Positions 46,701 through 56,778 of a stretch of 64,000 nt of DNA are shown here, in pieces. The first letter of the stretch is position 1; every line of letters begins with the position of its first letter. The notes under the pieces were generated by a model, which was given only the letters and a program-made list of their open reading frames with translations, had not been told where the DNA came from and ran no database searches. Made by a program: the position numbers and the translations under genes. Source of the DNA: Anticarsia gemmatalis (taxonomy: Eukaryota > Arthropoda > Insecta > Lepidoptera > Erebidae); the NCBI RefSeq assembly GCF_050436995.1, contig NC_134754.1:799001-863000 (forward strand). The letters are read 5' to 3'.

Positions 46701-47939
46701 TCCTGGGCCGACCCGCCGCCGCCCGGCTGTGATGATCTACCGCCATTGCCAGCCACTGCTGTACGTAGCAATATTCATTGAAATTTTGTTTGTTTGTATC
46801 ACAATTCTATACGATATAAAATGTCGGTGGAAACTATGGTACAAGATTATAAGGCGTACTTATCTGATACTGCCTATTCCGTATCCAAATAACATAGAAA
46901 AATTCTTAAGCGAACACATATATTTGACGAAATTTCGTTTTCCTAAACATAGTTCGCCCTCAGATACGCTGGTTAAGAAGATACGTTAAGATGCAAAAAG
47001 TCAGGCGTAGTTTTACTATAGATTTTTCTTGATCTCTATATACTTCATTGTCTACTTTTGTCCTGCGAGCACAGAGCTTTTTACTTTTTAAAGGAATTCC
47101 ATAATGAAACTTGATTGCGTCGCATTGCGTGGTCGTTGTCAGATGCTTGTGTACGTATACGTGCGTGCACGTATACGCGGCTATATTTTATGACTGGTTA
47201 ACAAATACAAGAGACAATAATATTTGCGGGTCGCATTGTGTAACCAAACAAATAAAAATGTTCTTGGGATCATAATATCATCAGATCCCATTATGAAGAA
47301 AATCAAAATCTGCAATATTTCTAATCGAAAACTATGATTTTCTTTTACAGAACGAACCAAAACAAGAAATAGGCGACGAGCTAGCGTCCTTCTACAACGA
47401 CCTAGCAGAATTAGAAAAAGTATCATCAGCTCCACAAACTGCAGCTAATTCTCCCGAACCTGAGGTTAAAGAGAGACCAGAGAGACATAGAGAGAGGGAG
47501 AGAGATAGAGAACGCGATAGGGAAAGAGAGAGGGAGAGAGAAAAGGAACGAGAAGTGAGGAAGAAGAAGTCTAAAGTGAGTAGTTTATATTATCTTTTTT
47601 AAATAATAAAAATTATGAAAACATTGATCTATATTTCTTGTATCCAAAAGAAATTGGTTTCAATAATAAATGTAAGATATTCATGATTGGGAGCTCAATA
47701 CTTTGCGTTTTCTCATAATTGTAGAAAATTTCAAAATCAAATCTTTATGTGAACTGATCACAAATATATTAATAGCAACCCAGAACTATAAAAAAAATTG
47801 AATGATATTTTTTTATCTATTTAATTTTTAATTTGTTTTTCAGGTAAAAATATCATCATCAATTGGATTAAAACAAAAATCCGTATCTAGTCTAGTAGCG
47901 AAATGGCAGCAAGTGGCTGATGAAATAAATTCCGATTAA
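37512..47939 (+). CDS. FNBP4: formin-binding protein 4 homologue (two WW domains), complete 10-exon gene
   Basis: Ten exons join in frame to 2,346 nt, encoding 781 residues from ATG 37512 to TAA 47937-47939; an in-frame TAA precedes the ATG at 37500. WW domain 1 spans residues about 67-95 (W68, YY80-81, W91, P94). WW domain 2 spans about 572-599 (W573, Y584, Y586, W596, P599) and is split between exons 6 and 7. An acidic N-terminus (GDSEDESEDD), proline-rich segments (PALPPNLNY, PIGPELPPE; exon 8), an RE/RD-rich region and a C-terminal KSVSSLVAKWQQV motif follow. This order matches FNBP4/FBP30, a nuclear protein whose WW domains bind proline-rich formin sequences and that is linked to splicing factors. 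Human FNBP4 is longer (about 1,000 residues). WW proteins such as WBP4 are an alternative, but the two-WW layout and C-terminal motif favour FNBP4. Confidence 0.86.
38715..38798. repeat. perfect 29-bp inverted repeat (long hairpin) in FNBP4 intron 1
   Basis: Arms 38715-38743 and 38770-38798 are exact reverse complements (core ggaagtatatttatac) with a 26-nt AT-rich spacer. It could be a compact MITE or a hairpin RNA precursor. Confidence 0.92.
39058..39192 (+). CDS. FNBP4: FNBP4 exon 2, WW domain 1
   Basis: The acceptor ttttcag is at 39051-39057 and the donor g|gtaaat at 39193. The exon encodes PWSACYDESSGFTYYWNQQT, then NAVTWDAPPEYLLALK, a complete WW domain with both signature tryptophans, the Tyr pair and the C-terminal proline. 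Confidence 0.92.
39640..39823 (+). CDS. FNBP4: FNBP4 exon 3
   Basis: The acceptor ctttctag precedes 39640 and the donor ga|gtaagt is at 39824. It encodes GSGEVSAEEWQLYQQALAEK and a Lys-rich segment (MIKPKKIERN...KQGKKRGHSDEDEE) that could serve as a nuclear localisation signal. Confidence 0.85.
40245..40521 (+). CDS. FNBP4: FNBP4 exon 4, proline-rich
   Basis: The acceptor cttacag precedes 40245 and the donor gag|gtatgt is at 40522. It encodes KIELITSYHNSDSDSNDEQD, a polyproline tract (SPPPPLPK) and two ALPP/ELPP motifs (YGPALPPNLNY, IGPELPPE), possible ligands for WW or SH3 domains. Confidence 0.85.
40522..41479 (+). other. FNBP4 intron 4, no recognised element
   Basis: The sequence is AT-rich. 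Two similar phrases, 'atgggtgggtagaaaa' near 40951 and 'atgggtgggaaaaaga' near 41023, form a short local direct repeat. Nothing else is seen. Confidence 0.5.
41480..42286 (+). CDS. FNBP4: FNBP4 exon 5, largest exon
   Basis: The acceptor ttgttccag precedes 41480 and the donor cag|gtaatt is at 42287. The 807 nt encode 269 residues. The segment LLMKLKDKARLLEKLGGELP is predicted helical, followed by Ser/Glu/Lys-rich disordered sequence. A block with aromatic residues (YTTKYSQFIEGF...VGLGF) comes next, and a C-terminal helix (MTELLEMKLKYLNQLQP) ends the exon. No Pfam-type domain is recognised apart from family similarity. Confidence 0.87.
42390..43036 (+). other. GC-richer block with long open frame in FNBP4 intron 5
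   Basis: About 560 bp of balanced or GC-rich sequence interrupts AT-rich intron 5. A frame open from 42473 runs through the intron 3' end into exon 6 in a different phase from FNBP4. The predicted protein has no recognisable domain. It may be a decayed mobile element or an alternative exon region; the sequence does not decide. Confidence 0.4.
43041..43174 (+). CDS. FNBP4: FNBP4 exon 6, GC-rich, first half of WW domain 2
   Basis: The acceptor gttccttcag precedes 43041 and the donor gag|gtacg is at 43175. It encodes TLVAAFRAGALSARWWRRWA and on to AAPPGWTCAFE(R). The last part supplies the first Trp of WW domain 2. The exon is extremely GC- and CpG-rich in an AT-rich locus, and the Ala/Arg richness of this helix probably follows from that composition. 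Confidence 0.82.
45755..45866 (+). repeat. LINE 3' tail ('cccagcagtgggacatt' family)
   Basis: The strings gcgtggtggactcaaggccc and 'ttgcccagcagtgggacatt' are the characteristic 3' end of a widespread lepidopteran non-LTR element, probably CR1/Jockey-like. Related tails occur at 50157, 52905 and 61665 (reverse) in this window. It is heavily 5' truncated. Confidence 0.65.
45950..46012 (+). repeat. short shared repeat with 63300-63345
   Basis: 'acacataatattataatgt' followed by aacgggtctcaaacgcaa matches acacatattattataatg and aacggttcttaaacgcaa near 63304-63342 with a few differences. It is an unnamed degenerate interspersed repeat. Confidence 0.5.
46088..46211 (+). CDS. FNBP4: FNBP4 exon 7, second half of WW domain 2
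   Basis: The acceptor gtatgcag precedes 46088 and the donor aag|gtacct is at 46212. It completes the split Arg codon and encodes SEGRYCYRRESDGLVQWEYP, with the Tyr positions, second Trp and Pro of WW domain 2, then ATAHTDMDISTTPPHPGIEAK. Confidence 0.88.
46596..46760 (+). CDS. FNBP4: FNBP4 exon 8, polyproline
   Basis: The acceptor tattgtag precedes 46596 and the donor gct|gtacgt is at 46761. The 55 residues are about 40% proline (PPLPPTPPPVTVPSPP; RTPPPPSWADPPPPG). FNBP4 family members have such a Pro-rich block after WW domain 2. GC content is very high in the middle of the exon. Confidence 0.85.
47154..47177. repeat. 11-bp perfect inverted repeat in FNBP4 intron 8
   Basis: cgtatacgtgc at 47154-47164 and its exact complement at 47167-47177 are separated by two bases. 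It is an alternating purine-pyrimidine stretch with Z-DNA or cruciform potential. Confidence 0.8.
47351..47575 (+). CDS. FNBP4: FNBP4 exon 9, Arg/Glu-rich
   Basis: The acceptor cttttacag precedes 47351 and the donor aaa|gtgagt is at 47576. IGDELASFYNDLAELEKVSS is a conserved-looking helical segment. It is followed by alternating RE/RD dipeptides (RERERDRERDRERERERE) and a KKKSK basic end, a composition common in splicing-associated nuclear proteins. Confidence 0.87.
47844..47939 (+). CDS. FNBP4: FNBP4 exon 10, C-terminus
   Basis: The acceptor tttttcag precedes 47844. It encodes VKISSSIGLKQKSVSSLVAK, then WQQVADEINSD and TAA. The VSSLVAKWQxV C-terminal motif is the strongest FNBP4 family mark outside the WW domains. 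Confidence 0.88.
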   Translation, partial: VKISSSIGLKQKSVSSLVAKWQQVADEINSD

Positions 47940-48965
47940 TTCCACTATTTATATACAACAAGCGTGACACGCTTATAAGCGAACGTTCCGCGTTCAAGCG
48001 AACAAAACGCATTTAAGCAAACTACTCGCTTTCAAGCGGAATACCTGCATTGAAATGCAATTTCCGCTTAAAAGATAATGTATATTAAAGTGAGATTATT
48101 TCATAATTTTATTTTTAAAAAGAGCATTACAAATATGTTAATTATAAAAGTATATTATAAGAAGATTATATGTATGGAAATGACAGAAAAATGCCTTAAA
48201 TCTACCTGATGGTCTATAACCTCATAAATACTACTGTATATTGAACTTAACTAAAGATTATATTAACACAACACTATACTTAATTCTATATTATACTATG
48301 TATAATAAGGAAATTCGCTGTATACTTTGCTAAATACGTTTTTTAATTCAAGACGAAGCCAGTAGCGATAATACTTTCTAACAATGTAAACACTTGAACA
48401 ACTAAAATAAGGGATTTCAACGCGACTTAAACTATGCAACTTTTGTACTTTCAAGAAAACTGTCTTTATAAGCTAAGTTTATATAATACGACGAAGCATA
48501 TTACTGAAATTGAAACTGGATAAATTGTGTAAAGCAAGTGAAATACATATAAAAATCATTTGAAATTCTGACCCTTGCAAGTTCTTCCATTAAGATTCTA
48601 CACTCCTATCGAAAAAGGTTGTAGAATGGATAATTGTAACGACTATCATAAATGTCTACAACTAAATGAATAATTTATTCTAAAGGAAACTATAGTAAGA
48701 TGTGCAGTTGGATTGTGTTCAAATACTTAAAATATTGAACAATATTAAAGTAAATAATTGTGTCTCGAAAATATACCAAAATGTATTATAATGTTACTAT
48801 GAAACAGCTAAGATTTACCCAAATTATTTTGTATATTATATATCTCAAATATGTATACACTTCGACAAATAATTGTATGTACCTGCTTCAGCCGAGTAAC
48901 TTGTATACAAGATCTGTCTAATTCACCGAAAGCAATATCAATAAAATATTATACATATACTTAAA
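47940..48965 (+). other. FNBP4 3' UTR with probable poly(A) signal
   Basis: Very AT-rich sequence after the stop. AATAAA at 48940-48945 is the best candidate terminal signal, giving a 3' UTR of about 1 kb. The end is inferred from the motif alone. Confidence 0.5.
47970..48069 (+). repeat. 19-nt tandem array of mini-palindromes, start of FNBP4 3' UTR
   Basis: Five consecutive units of exactly 19 nt start at 47970, 47989, 48008, 48027 and 48046, with a partial sixth at 48065. Examples are cgcttataagcgaacgttc, cgcgttcaagcgaacaaaa and cgctttcaagcggaatacc. Each begins with an imperfect YGC-N6-GCR palindrome. The array starts 31 nt after the stop codon. Confidence 0.8.
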
Positions 48966-49224
48966 TAGTTATATATTATATATACTTATGTTATATAATT
49001 CTACAATAGTTATTTAATCTCCACGCTGTCTGCATTCTTGTTAAAATGTATACTAACTAAATAAGTTTTCCATAGATCAAATACATGAATAGTCGTTAAT
49101 TTATAAATATTTTTATATCGTAATAACCCCCTACCGTTACTGTTAAATTTAATATTGTAGTTCTAATGTAAATATATTTTGTAAATATTAAATTGGTACA
49201 AATATAAAATTGTTTTATTTCTCA

Positions 49225-49492
49225 CTAGCTGACCCGCGCAACTTCGCTTGCGTCACTTAAGAGAGACTGGGTCAAAATTTTCCCCGTTTTTGTAACATTT
49301 TTCGTTACTACTCCGCTCCTAATAGCCGTAGCTTGATGTTATATAGCCTATAGCCTTCCTCGATAAATGGGCTAACTAACACTACAATAATTTTATAAAT
49401 CGGACCAGTAGTTCCTGAGATTAGCGCGTTCAAACAAACAAACAAACAAACTCTTCAGCTTTATAATATTAATAGTATTAATAGTATAGATT
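49225..49492 (+). mobile_element. 'ctagctgacccgcgcaac' family, copy 4
   Basis: Full-length match including 'ttcctcgataaatgggctaa', (CAAA)n, cttcagctttataatatt and a duplicated aatagtatt tail. It sits just downstream of the FNBP4 3' UTR. Confidence 0.85.
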
Positions 49493-50156
49493 TTTGTGGT
49501 CTAAGGCAATTTGTAGAGTGAAATAATTTTCGGAGATTGACATGACTGGGAACTTAAAGTTACATTGTTAGTCATATTACAAAGGTAGACTTTAATGTTT
49601 ATAATGATTTAAACATCGACTTTGCATTCTAATTCATGTTGATTTAATAAAGTTATTTTTTGTTACTCATAAAACTCCCATTTCGCGGTTGAACATTAAA
49701 TTACGAAACTGCATTGATTATGTCATAGAGACTGCTATACCTTTTAAGATTTTACATAATTATAATAAACATAGTGCCGTTATAGTGCCTGTGTCATTCA
49801 TGCCATAAAAAGCTTTAAATGATATTACCTACTAGGTATAATCTCAATATGCGCTTAATTGAGGAAAGTGAAAAACGTACTAAAGTAACTCGGATCACTG
49901 AACAATCGAAGTGCTGACGAAACAATTTCGCTTCTCTACAGCGATAAGTACTCTCGACAATCTTTGATGACATTACTGAATGACTCCTTTAAGGTGTGGG
50001 CGAATTCTTGTAAAATGAGGGAGATTATTCCCTGAATTTGGGAGACGAGAGGATTACAAGAATCGGTAATTTTATAAGTGATTTGGTGAATAATTTATTA
50101 GGGGTAGAAAAACTAGCTATAGGCAGGTGTATGTGCCACCGGATGCTTAACGGTTC

Positions 50157-50275
50157 ATTAAAAATGAGTCATCTCCGCACTTGGACAGCGTGGTGGACTC
50201 AAGGCCTTACCCCTCCTTCGTTCCTTGCCAAGAACTTCGCTCAACAGTGGGACAGTAAATGGTTATAAAAAAATA
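50157..50275 (+). repeat. LINE 3' tail remnant
   Basis: cagcgtggtggactcaaggc and 'ctcaacagtgggacagtaaa' match the tail family at 45755. It ends in a short A-rich tract. Confidence 0.6.
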
Positions 50276-50817
50276 TGGTAGACCGGAGAAGCAAAGTTCT
50301 TTTAAGTTAATTGGTGAAATATTAACTTATTGTTTAGGAAGTTTTCCCTAAATACTTTCTTGAACGTGTAAGAAATTGTGAAAACATTTTTTTTATTCTA
50401 AATCAAGTTATCAAACAAAGTTTTTAACCAAGCTTCATGATAGCTAAATCACCGTACGAAATCCTGAATAAGAACAAAACATCTGTTTCTCTTCAATCAT
50501 GAACCATTGAACCCTTAAAACACACCTGAACCCATTCCCAGATAAAGTTATAAATCAGAAACTCGTAAATACAATATTGCGCGCCACAGTTGCGCCCAGT
50601 GTGGCCAGTACAATCACATTATACGCTCGCAATTTTTATGAACGGCAACACCGTAAAGGCGCAGTTAACCTACATTTTATTTGAAAGGTCGACTGTTATA
50701 TTTGTTATTAGTTTATTGACTGAGTTTTGTGAATATTGTGATTGATTGACTTGTCGTCTAGGATTTTGTAGTTAATTAGATGAAAGGAAGTGTAACTAGT
50801 GTGTTAAAAGTAAAAAG

Positions 50818-50871
50818 ATGGCTTTTATGAAGAAATACGTGTGTTCTATTGGCAGAGGCAGACAAATGTGG
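50818..50871 (+). CDS. possible first coding exon of a downstream gene
   Basis: ATG at 50818 has a good context (aaagATGG) and opens 18 codons (MAFMKKYVCSIGRGRQMW) that end exactly at a strong donor (tgg|gtaagt at 50872). The preceding 160-240 bp is less AT-rich than its surroundings and contains an initiator-like cgcagtta near 50660. No later exon is found in the window, so it would need an intron over 13 kb. The peptide is not recognised. It could be chance. Confidence 0.33.
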
Positions 50872-50879
50872 GTAAGTAG

Positions 50880-52320
50880 AAAAACAAATGATTTTCTACA
50901 GGAAAAAAGGTAAGTTATAGGTAAGTGTTTTACGTTTTTTGACAAAAAACGGAGGATTGTAATTAATTTTCTCGATTTTGGAACATTTGAAGTGCAAGTT
51001 TGAGAAAGTATTTAGTCATTTTTGCAGATACCCGCCAAAATTAATACTTAAAAAAATATATATGATACCCACATAAACCGGCAATAGTATGATGAACCTT
51101 TTTTAAGACATATACTTAGTTATCAAAGTACATAATAATATTATTACCTAAGTATATCAAGAGAATTGCTTCAATATTCAACACAATTGCGTCGTATCCC
51201 TCTTCCTATAATACCTACAACAGCTTTAAGCCGTACATTAAAAGAGCTCGATAAAACAGAATCGTAACGCACTTTATGTTCCAGCAACATTTTATTCCCT
51301 CACAATGATTGCCTCCCCGTTCTCATTAAATAGGCAAACGAAGGAAACCTATAAACATGTGCCTTACGGGTTAGCTGGCTTCATTCACTTTAAAACCTTA
51401 TAAAATACGGTATTAAGTTTACTCACGATGTTTTCTTTTAGTGATTGATTTATTAATTTGTAATACTTGATTTTAGTGCTTAAGGCGTGTGTTGTTGATT
51501 GAGAAATGGAGTTAAGAGTAGTTTTGATGAAGAATGGTACTTATTCCTTTTATTGGTAACGCTAGCTATGAAATCGTGATTAAACATGTTAAAAGAAGAA
51601 TGAATTGATCTGCTTCCTTGGCGTCTGTACCTATGTCTTGGTATTACAGACATTGTTTTCTCCAAATTGTACAACTGTTTCCACCTATACCATAAGTACT
51701 TATATTTACGGGACAATTTCGCGTAAATTAAACAATTGTATCAAATCTGTACGCTTAAAGCTTATGGCACTATTTTACACCTACCGATTACGTCGACTAC
51801 TCATTTACGAATACTTGCTTTGGTCAACATTTCCGTCCCATATCTCCCTAAAGAAGTTTTGTAAACAGTTTAGAAGTGTATTTTTTCTATGGTTAAATAC
51901 TGCGCGGTTCTATGTTCTATGTATTCACATCTTTTCTTAATTATAGTAGCATAAGGCTATCAATTACATGAAGAAGGATGAAGGACCCAATTGTAGTCCG
52001 TTGGTAATTGTAGCAGCCATAATTTTTCTTCCGAGACCCTCTTAATTTACAACGGTCATAAATTATTTCATTAACTAAATTACGTTTCGACATTATTAAT
52101 TATCCTTTGCTATGCAAAAATGTAACTCTTAATTGGATACCTTTTTGAAAATGGGACGGTAAATTGTTAGGGCAAGGGTCTTATTCAAAACATTTATAAA
52201 AATTATACTGGTGTAACACCCTTGTACTCGTATTTTTATTTTCTTACGCTTCACGCTTGATATAAAGAAAGATACAGAGAGAGATGTGTATTTCAAGACA
52301 TCTACCTTTCTCTATTTATT
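50880..52320 (+). other. no recognised feature
   Basis: AT-rich sequence. Open frames here have no domain or codon signal that I trust. Confidence 0.4.
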
Positions 52321-52324
52321 GTAT

Positions 52325-52420
52325 CAGTATCATGTTAAAAGGGGCGGGCTTATTGACAAATAACAGACACGTTACCAAACTTCTAACTATATTGAAAACC
52401 CTGATCGCAAAGCGGTTATC
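52325..52420 (+). repeat. degenerate interspersed repeat, copy 2
   Basis: It shares tatcatgttaaaaggggcgg and cacgttaccaaacttctaac with the element at 9697. Confidence 0.45.
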
Positions 52421-52904
52421 CGAAGCATGGGACCAAACTTAAGTCAAAAGACGCTGGCATTTTCTTTTCCTAGCAATTGTAGGACTCTAGGCACGCTTAA
52501 GTTTTAGTGCACGAGTTACCTTAGCTATTGTGTCACACAATCAAGAAAAAAACTGGTCTGTTTTCACTTAAATAACAATACTTTTCATTGACAATCACCA
52601 AAGCGTTTCAAACAAATACAAGTCCTTTGTGACAATTCTCAAAGGAGTGCTGTCTTATACGACAATCGGGTCCATTTTTATAAAACCATCAAGAGCAGAA
52701 TTGTCTGACTCTCTTTATGTGTCGTATTATAGGTAATCTAGTCTAGAACTTGGAAAGTCTAGACAAACAGATGCGAACAGTCTACTAGTCGTTGAAAAAT
52801 GAATGTTAGGGCGTGGTTATTGTAGCTGAGCGAAACTTTTAGCGTTTTTTGCCAACTAGCTGATTCTACCCTATCGGCCTAATTATTTGGGGTTCTCGAC
52901 TGTT

Positions 52905-52975
52905 AAATCACTCAATCTTTCATTCCGAGAAATGACCCTTGCTCAGCAGGGGGACATTCATTGTTTTTTTTTATA
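52905..52975 (+). repeat. LINE 3' tail remnant
   Basis: 'gacccttgctcagcaggggg' and acattcattg match the 45755-type tail and are followed by a T-rich run. Confidence 0.5.
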
Positions 52976-54240
52976 AATTTATATGTTAAATACTTCGGCC
53001 GCCTAAGTTATAATATAAAACTGCTGAATCACTGAACGTTGGGTTTTATTATATATAGGGTTTAAAAAACGTCCGTATGAGCGAGGTTTTTTGTTAGAAG
53101 TTTAGAAATAAAGCCAGAAAATGTATGGTTAATCAATAAAATGCAAAAATGTATTGCACTTCTTGCATTTGGCATCACACAAAAAGTTTTCCAAGGAAAA
53201 TATTGTGTGCAAATATTTAAATACATACACATCTACTATTACAAATCTACATGACTCTCATAATTGAAAAGCCAGCATTCATACTATTAATACAACAACT
53301 TGTAACGCTGTTGAATCTGCGGGCATAAGCCAATTACTTCCTAAGCCTAAGTATGAGTATATCCATTCACCTTGAAATCGCTTCGCTTGCCGCTCCTCTC
53401 ATATTCATTTCACAGCCTAATAGTTGTAAAATATATGTGGTAGGTAGCAGTGATAAACGATTGCATTCAGACACAGATATAAGTGAAAACGTTGCACCCT
53501 AGTGTCCAATTTAAAATGGAGACAATTGATAATGGAATGTAAATTACTTTGTTACGTTGCTGCAACTGAGATTGTTTCACATTAACAGAGAATGTTATAA
53601 GATATAGAGACGTTAGTTTCAAAGTATTTATTCTTATTATATGTTGGTAAATAACCGACTATTTTCTTTGTCTCTTTTTTATAAATAAGTGCCGGAAAAG
53701 CGTTACAAATTTTGGTAACAGCAACCAGGTTTTCTGAAACGGTAAAAAAAAATATAATATAGGTATAACTTTGACTATTTCAAATACTTTGCAAGAAGTT
53801 GACAAAAAAATATTTTTTTAATTTCAATTTAATTTTATAAGGTATTTTTGTATTAGTAATTAGAGTAATCAAAACGTAGATAAAAATACGGGATTCGAAC
53901 CTATAAGACTTAAAAAAATGATCACAAAGCTGAATTTAATGAACAAGTAGTAATATTCAGAAATAAACTGTTTTTTTACTATTACTCCACAAAAATATAT
54001 ATGAAAGTAAAACAACAATTAGTCCGTACTTAACCCAGCACTAATTGAAAGTTGACCTAAAAGATCTCAATGTAAAGATCGAGCTACTAGTTAGCGAGTC
54101 GAGTACTACTTGTTAAAACTAACCAAACGGTAGAAAAGAACTTTAGTTCTTACTTGACTTTTTACTGGACTTATATTTTACTACTTCAGTAGCGCGATCT
54201 TCAGTCTTACTTACTGTAGAAAATCGCACTTCTGAATTAG
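52976..54240 (+). other. no recognised feature
   Basis: AT-rich non-coding sequence. Confidence 0.4.
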
Positions 54241-54374
54241 CAGTATCGTAAATTTGACATTTAAAATGTACTGCAAAGATTGTTAACACAGCGTTTGCTA
54301 GAGGCGCTGATCATATTTTCATACAAAATTTCTCAATAGCTGAGTTGCCAATAGTTAATAGTAGTAGGGAATTG
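54241..54374. mobile_element. 'cctcgattctctac' MITE, degenerate copy
   Basis: 'tttgacatttaaaatgtact', gcaaag and 'tagaggcgctgatcatattt' match the 10153 element interior. The right TIR is degraded (agtagtagggaattgg). Confidence 0.65.
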
Positions 54375-54392
54375 GCCCTTATTAGCGTGATT

Positions 54393-54522
54393 TTTGCAGT
54401 CGGTTTCGACTAGCGAACGTTTGACATTTAAAATTATTTTAAAATATTGTTTTAGTAAATCCGCTAGAGGCGCTTATTAGTTTTTCATACCAAATTTCTT
54501 GATAGTAGTAAGAAATCGTCCG
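54393..54522. mobile_element. 'cctcgattctctac' MITE, second adjacent degenerate copy
   Basis: 'gtttgacatttaaaattatt' and ccgctagaggcgcttattag follow the previous copy directly, in the same orientation. The TIRs are largely lost. Confidence 0.6.
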
Positions 54523-55019
54523 TCTGAACTTCGTTTTTTTCTTTACGGGAGTTTAAAAGGCTTTCCGTTTTAAACGCTACTTCCCACACGACTGTTTAAA
54601 TTGTACTGGTTTTCTCAATGTACTTAAATTCAGTATGAAAAAATAGAAGTCTCAATAATAATTAATGACACGCATATATCTAAACATAAAGAATTTACAT
54701 TTTATTAAGAAAATCACAACAAAATTTTATTCAATAATAAAAATAATAAACTTAAATCAAAACTCATCTTAAGATTAATTCACAAACAAAATTGGTATGC
54801 AAGTTCAACCATCTGTTAGATTAAACGGAGCCGAATTTAATTAATATTATGACTAGATCAGACAAACGTCTCGACCTTAGTCTCAGCATTTCAATACATC
54901 TCCCAATTAATTGATCTCTTATTAAAACAATATTGCTTGAGACCCATCGATGTTGATACAACAAGACTAGATTAATTGGTTAATAAAAAGTGCTCGATAA
55001 TCCTTACCTTCGAGCTACG

Positions 55020-55104
55020 CTTCGTAGCACTCCGTAGCCAGTAGCTCTACGGGAACCGTCGGCTACGGACGTCTGCTACGCCGCGTAACTCGAAATTTCG
55101 AGTT
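55020..55104. repeat. GTAGC/GCTAC-rich block ending in an 18-bp palindrome
   Basis: Repeated gctacg/cgtagc words (gagctacgcttcgtagcact, gtagccagtagctctacggg, cggctacggacg) occur over about 65 bp. The perfect palindrome aactcgaaatttcgagtt follows at 55087-55104. GC content is high in an AT-rich region. Confidence 0.6.
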
Positions 55105-55139
55105 TACACTCATTCGAGTATTTTAGCCGGTGTTTTAGT

Positions 55140-55297
55140 GTTGTTTGTTCAAACGTTGGTTCCAATATTGGTTTGTTTATATTGTCCTGTCGTGAAAGGA
55201 CAGTGTTGTACTATAACAGAACTTCGTTATATTTGTTTATTTGAACAGTGAACTTTTATATTGATTGGTTATATCGAGCAAGGAATTTTTGTGCCAC
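55140..55297 (+). other. possible non-coding first exon with splice donor
   Basis: Less AT-rich transcribed-looking sequence ends at cac|gtaagtaa (donor GT at 55298) without a good ORF. It may be an alternative 5' UTR exon of the same downstream gene as 50818. Evidence is the donor and composition only. Confidence 0.25.
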
Positions 55298-55304
55298 GTA
55301 AGTA

Positions 55305-56020
55305 AATATAATATTCTTTTTAGATTCAATATTTTTGCGACTGAATTTTATCATTTTATAATTTGTTTAAAATAAAGTAAAAATGTTTTCGTATTTTTAT
55401 TGTAATTAATAAACATTTTATCTTATTTTACAATAAGCTTTAGTATACAGCTTTAATAAAAATTAAAACACGTTACCACTGAAATTTTGTATTCTATCGA
55501 CCTAAAAGACATTAGTCGTTATTTCCTTGATCGACGATACCTACCGTATCTCAACTACTTATCGAAATTACCTACTTCTACTTAAGGCGTATACAAGAAT
55601 ATTCTGAAATTCTTGTAACATATTCGAATACATTTATAATAATGTAATATGCTTGTATTTTTTTTAAGCTTTCATATAAATAATAATAAATGTGTTTCAC
55701 ATAAAATTAATTTTAATTTTTCGTGTAGTAAGAATTTATCGTCTGGTTGTGTTACCTTTAAGAGTTAATAAGAATAAAACTTCTTGTTTTAGGTGAATTG
55801 TAGCTATTTTTGCATTTCTTTTCTAAGAATTCGTTATCGCTTACCAGACACCACCCGCGTCTCTTTGTTTTAATTATTTTACCTAGACAAAGTCAGTTAC
55901 TTATTTAATTCGAAATAGACTCATGTACGATATTTAATTACTAAGATTTTTCTCCGTTAAGCATAAAATCTTTAAAATAATATATATTTGAAAAGTATAA
56001 GAAACAAGCCGTTTCTGCTA
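55305..56020 (+). other. no recognised feature
   Basis: AT-rich, non-coding. Confidence 0.4.
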
Positions 56021-56024
56021 TACT

Positions 56025-56213
56025 ACGAATATTATAATTGGTAAAGTTTGTACATATGTTTGTCACTCTTTCACTAAAAATCTACTGGACGGATTTCATT
56101 AAACTTTGGTAAGCTTACAGCTTATAACTTGATATAACACATATTTTTTTTACCCAGGGAAATATTCACTATTAATCACGCGGACGAAGTCACGCGCAGA
56201 AGCCTGTAATAAA
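56025..56213 (+). repeat. decayed lepidopteran repeat ('cgcggacgaagtc' tail)
   Basis: 'cactaaaaatctactggacg', gatttcattaaactttggta, 'ttaatcacgcggacgaagtc' and gcgcagaagc form the typical 3' part of a common lepidopteran repeat. The class is uncertain. Confidence 0.55.
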
Positions 56214-56778
56214 TAAAAATAACCATAGTTTTAACTATTACTAATTTGAATAAACGTATACATATGTAACCATACATTATATTAAATAGTTGTATGTATA
56301 TCACTCCCAAGCGCGTTGTTATGTGTAATAACAATTTGGAATTCTATAACAGCAATTAGCCTGAGTTAGGAATGTTGGCGGATCGAATACTGCCTTCAGA
56401 CAAACGTAGTATTAGGCCTTGTTCCCATAGGAGTGGGTAGATATATGAAATGTCAATTATTATTATGATTAGTTTGAAATTAAACATCGTTTCCAGAATT
56501 TATCATCATGGTTAGCGTGATTATAAATTCTAAAATTTCTAAAATAGCGTGGCTCCACTCGTTAGTAATTTGAATTAGAAAAGAACAAATTTTTAGTACC
56601 AAAAAAGTGATCGAGGCGTAAATAAGTAGGTATGTGTGTTTAATATCGGATCAGGTAAAATTTTATCAGAATCAGTTACTACTAGTTGAGCTATAAAATA
56701 ACAATAGACAAGAAGACCAGCATTTAAAGCGTTACAAGGATATTACAGTTAGATTAACAATCATGTAGTTATATTATA

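Noticed and set aside
51605..51940. 111-codon plus-strand frame
   Set aside because: No domain, no family motif, AT-rich codons; likely chance.
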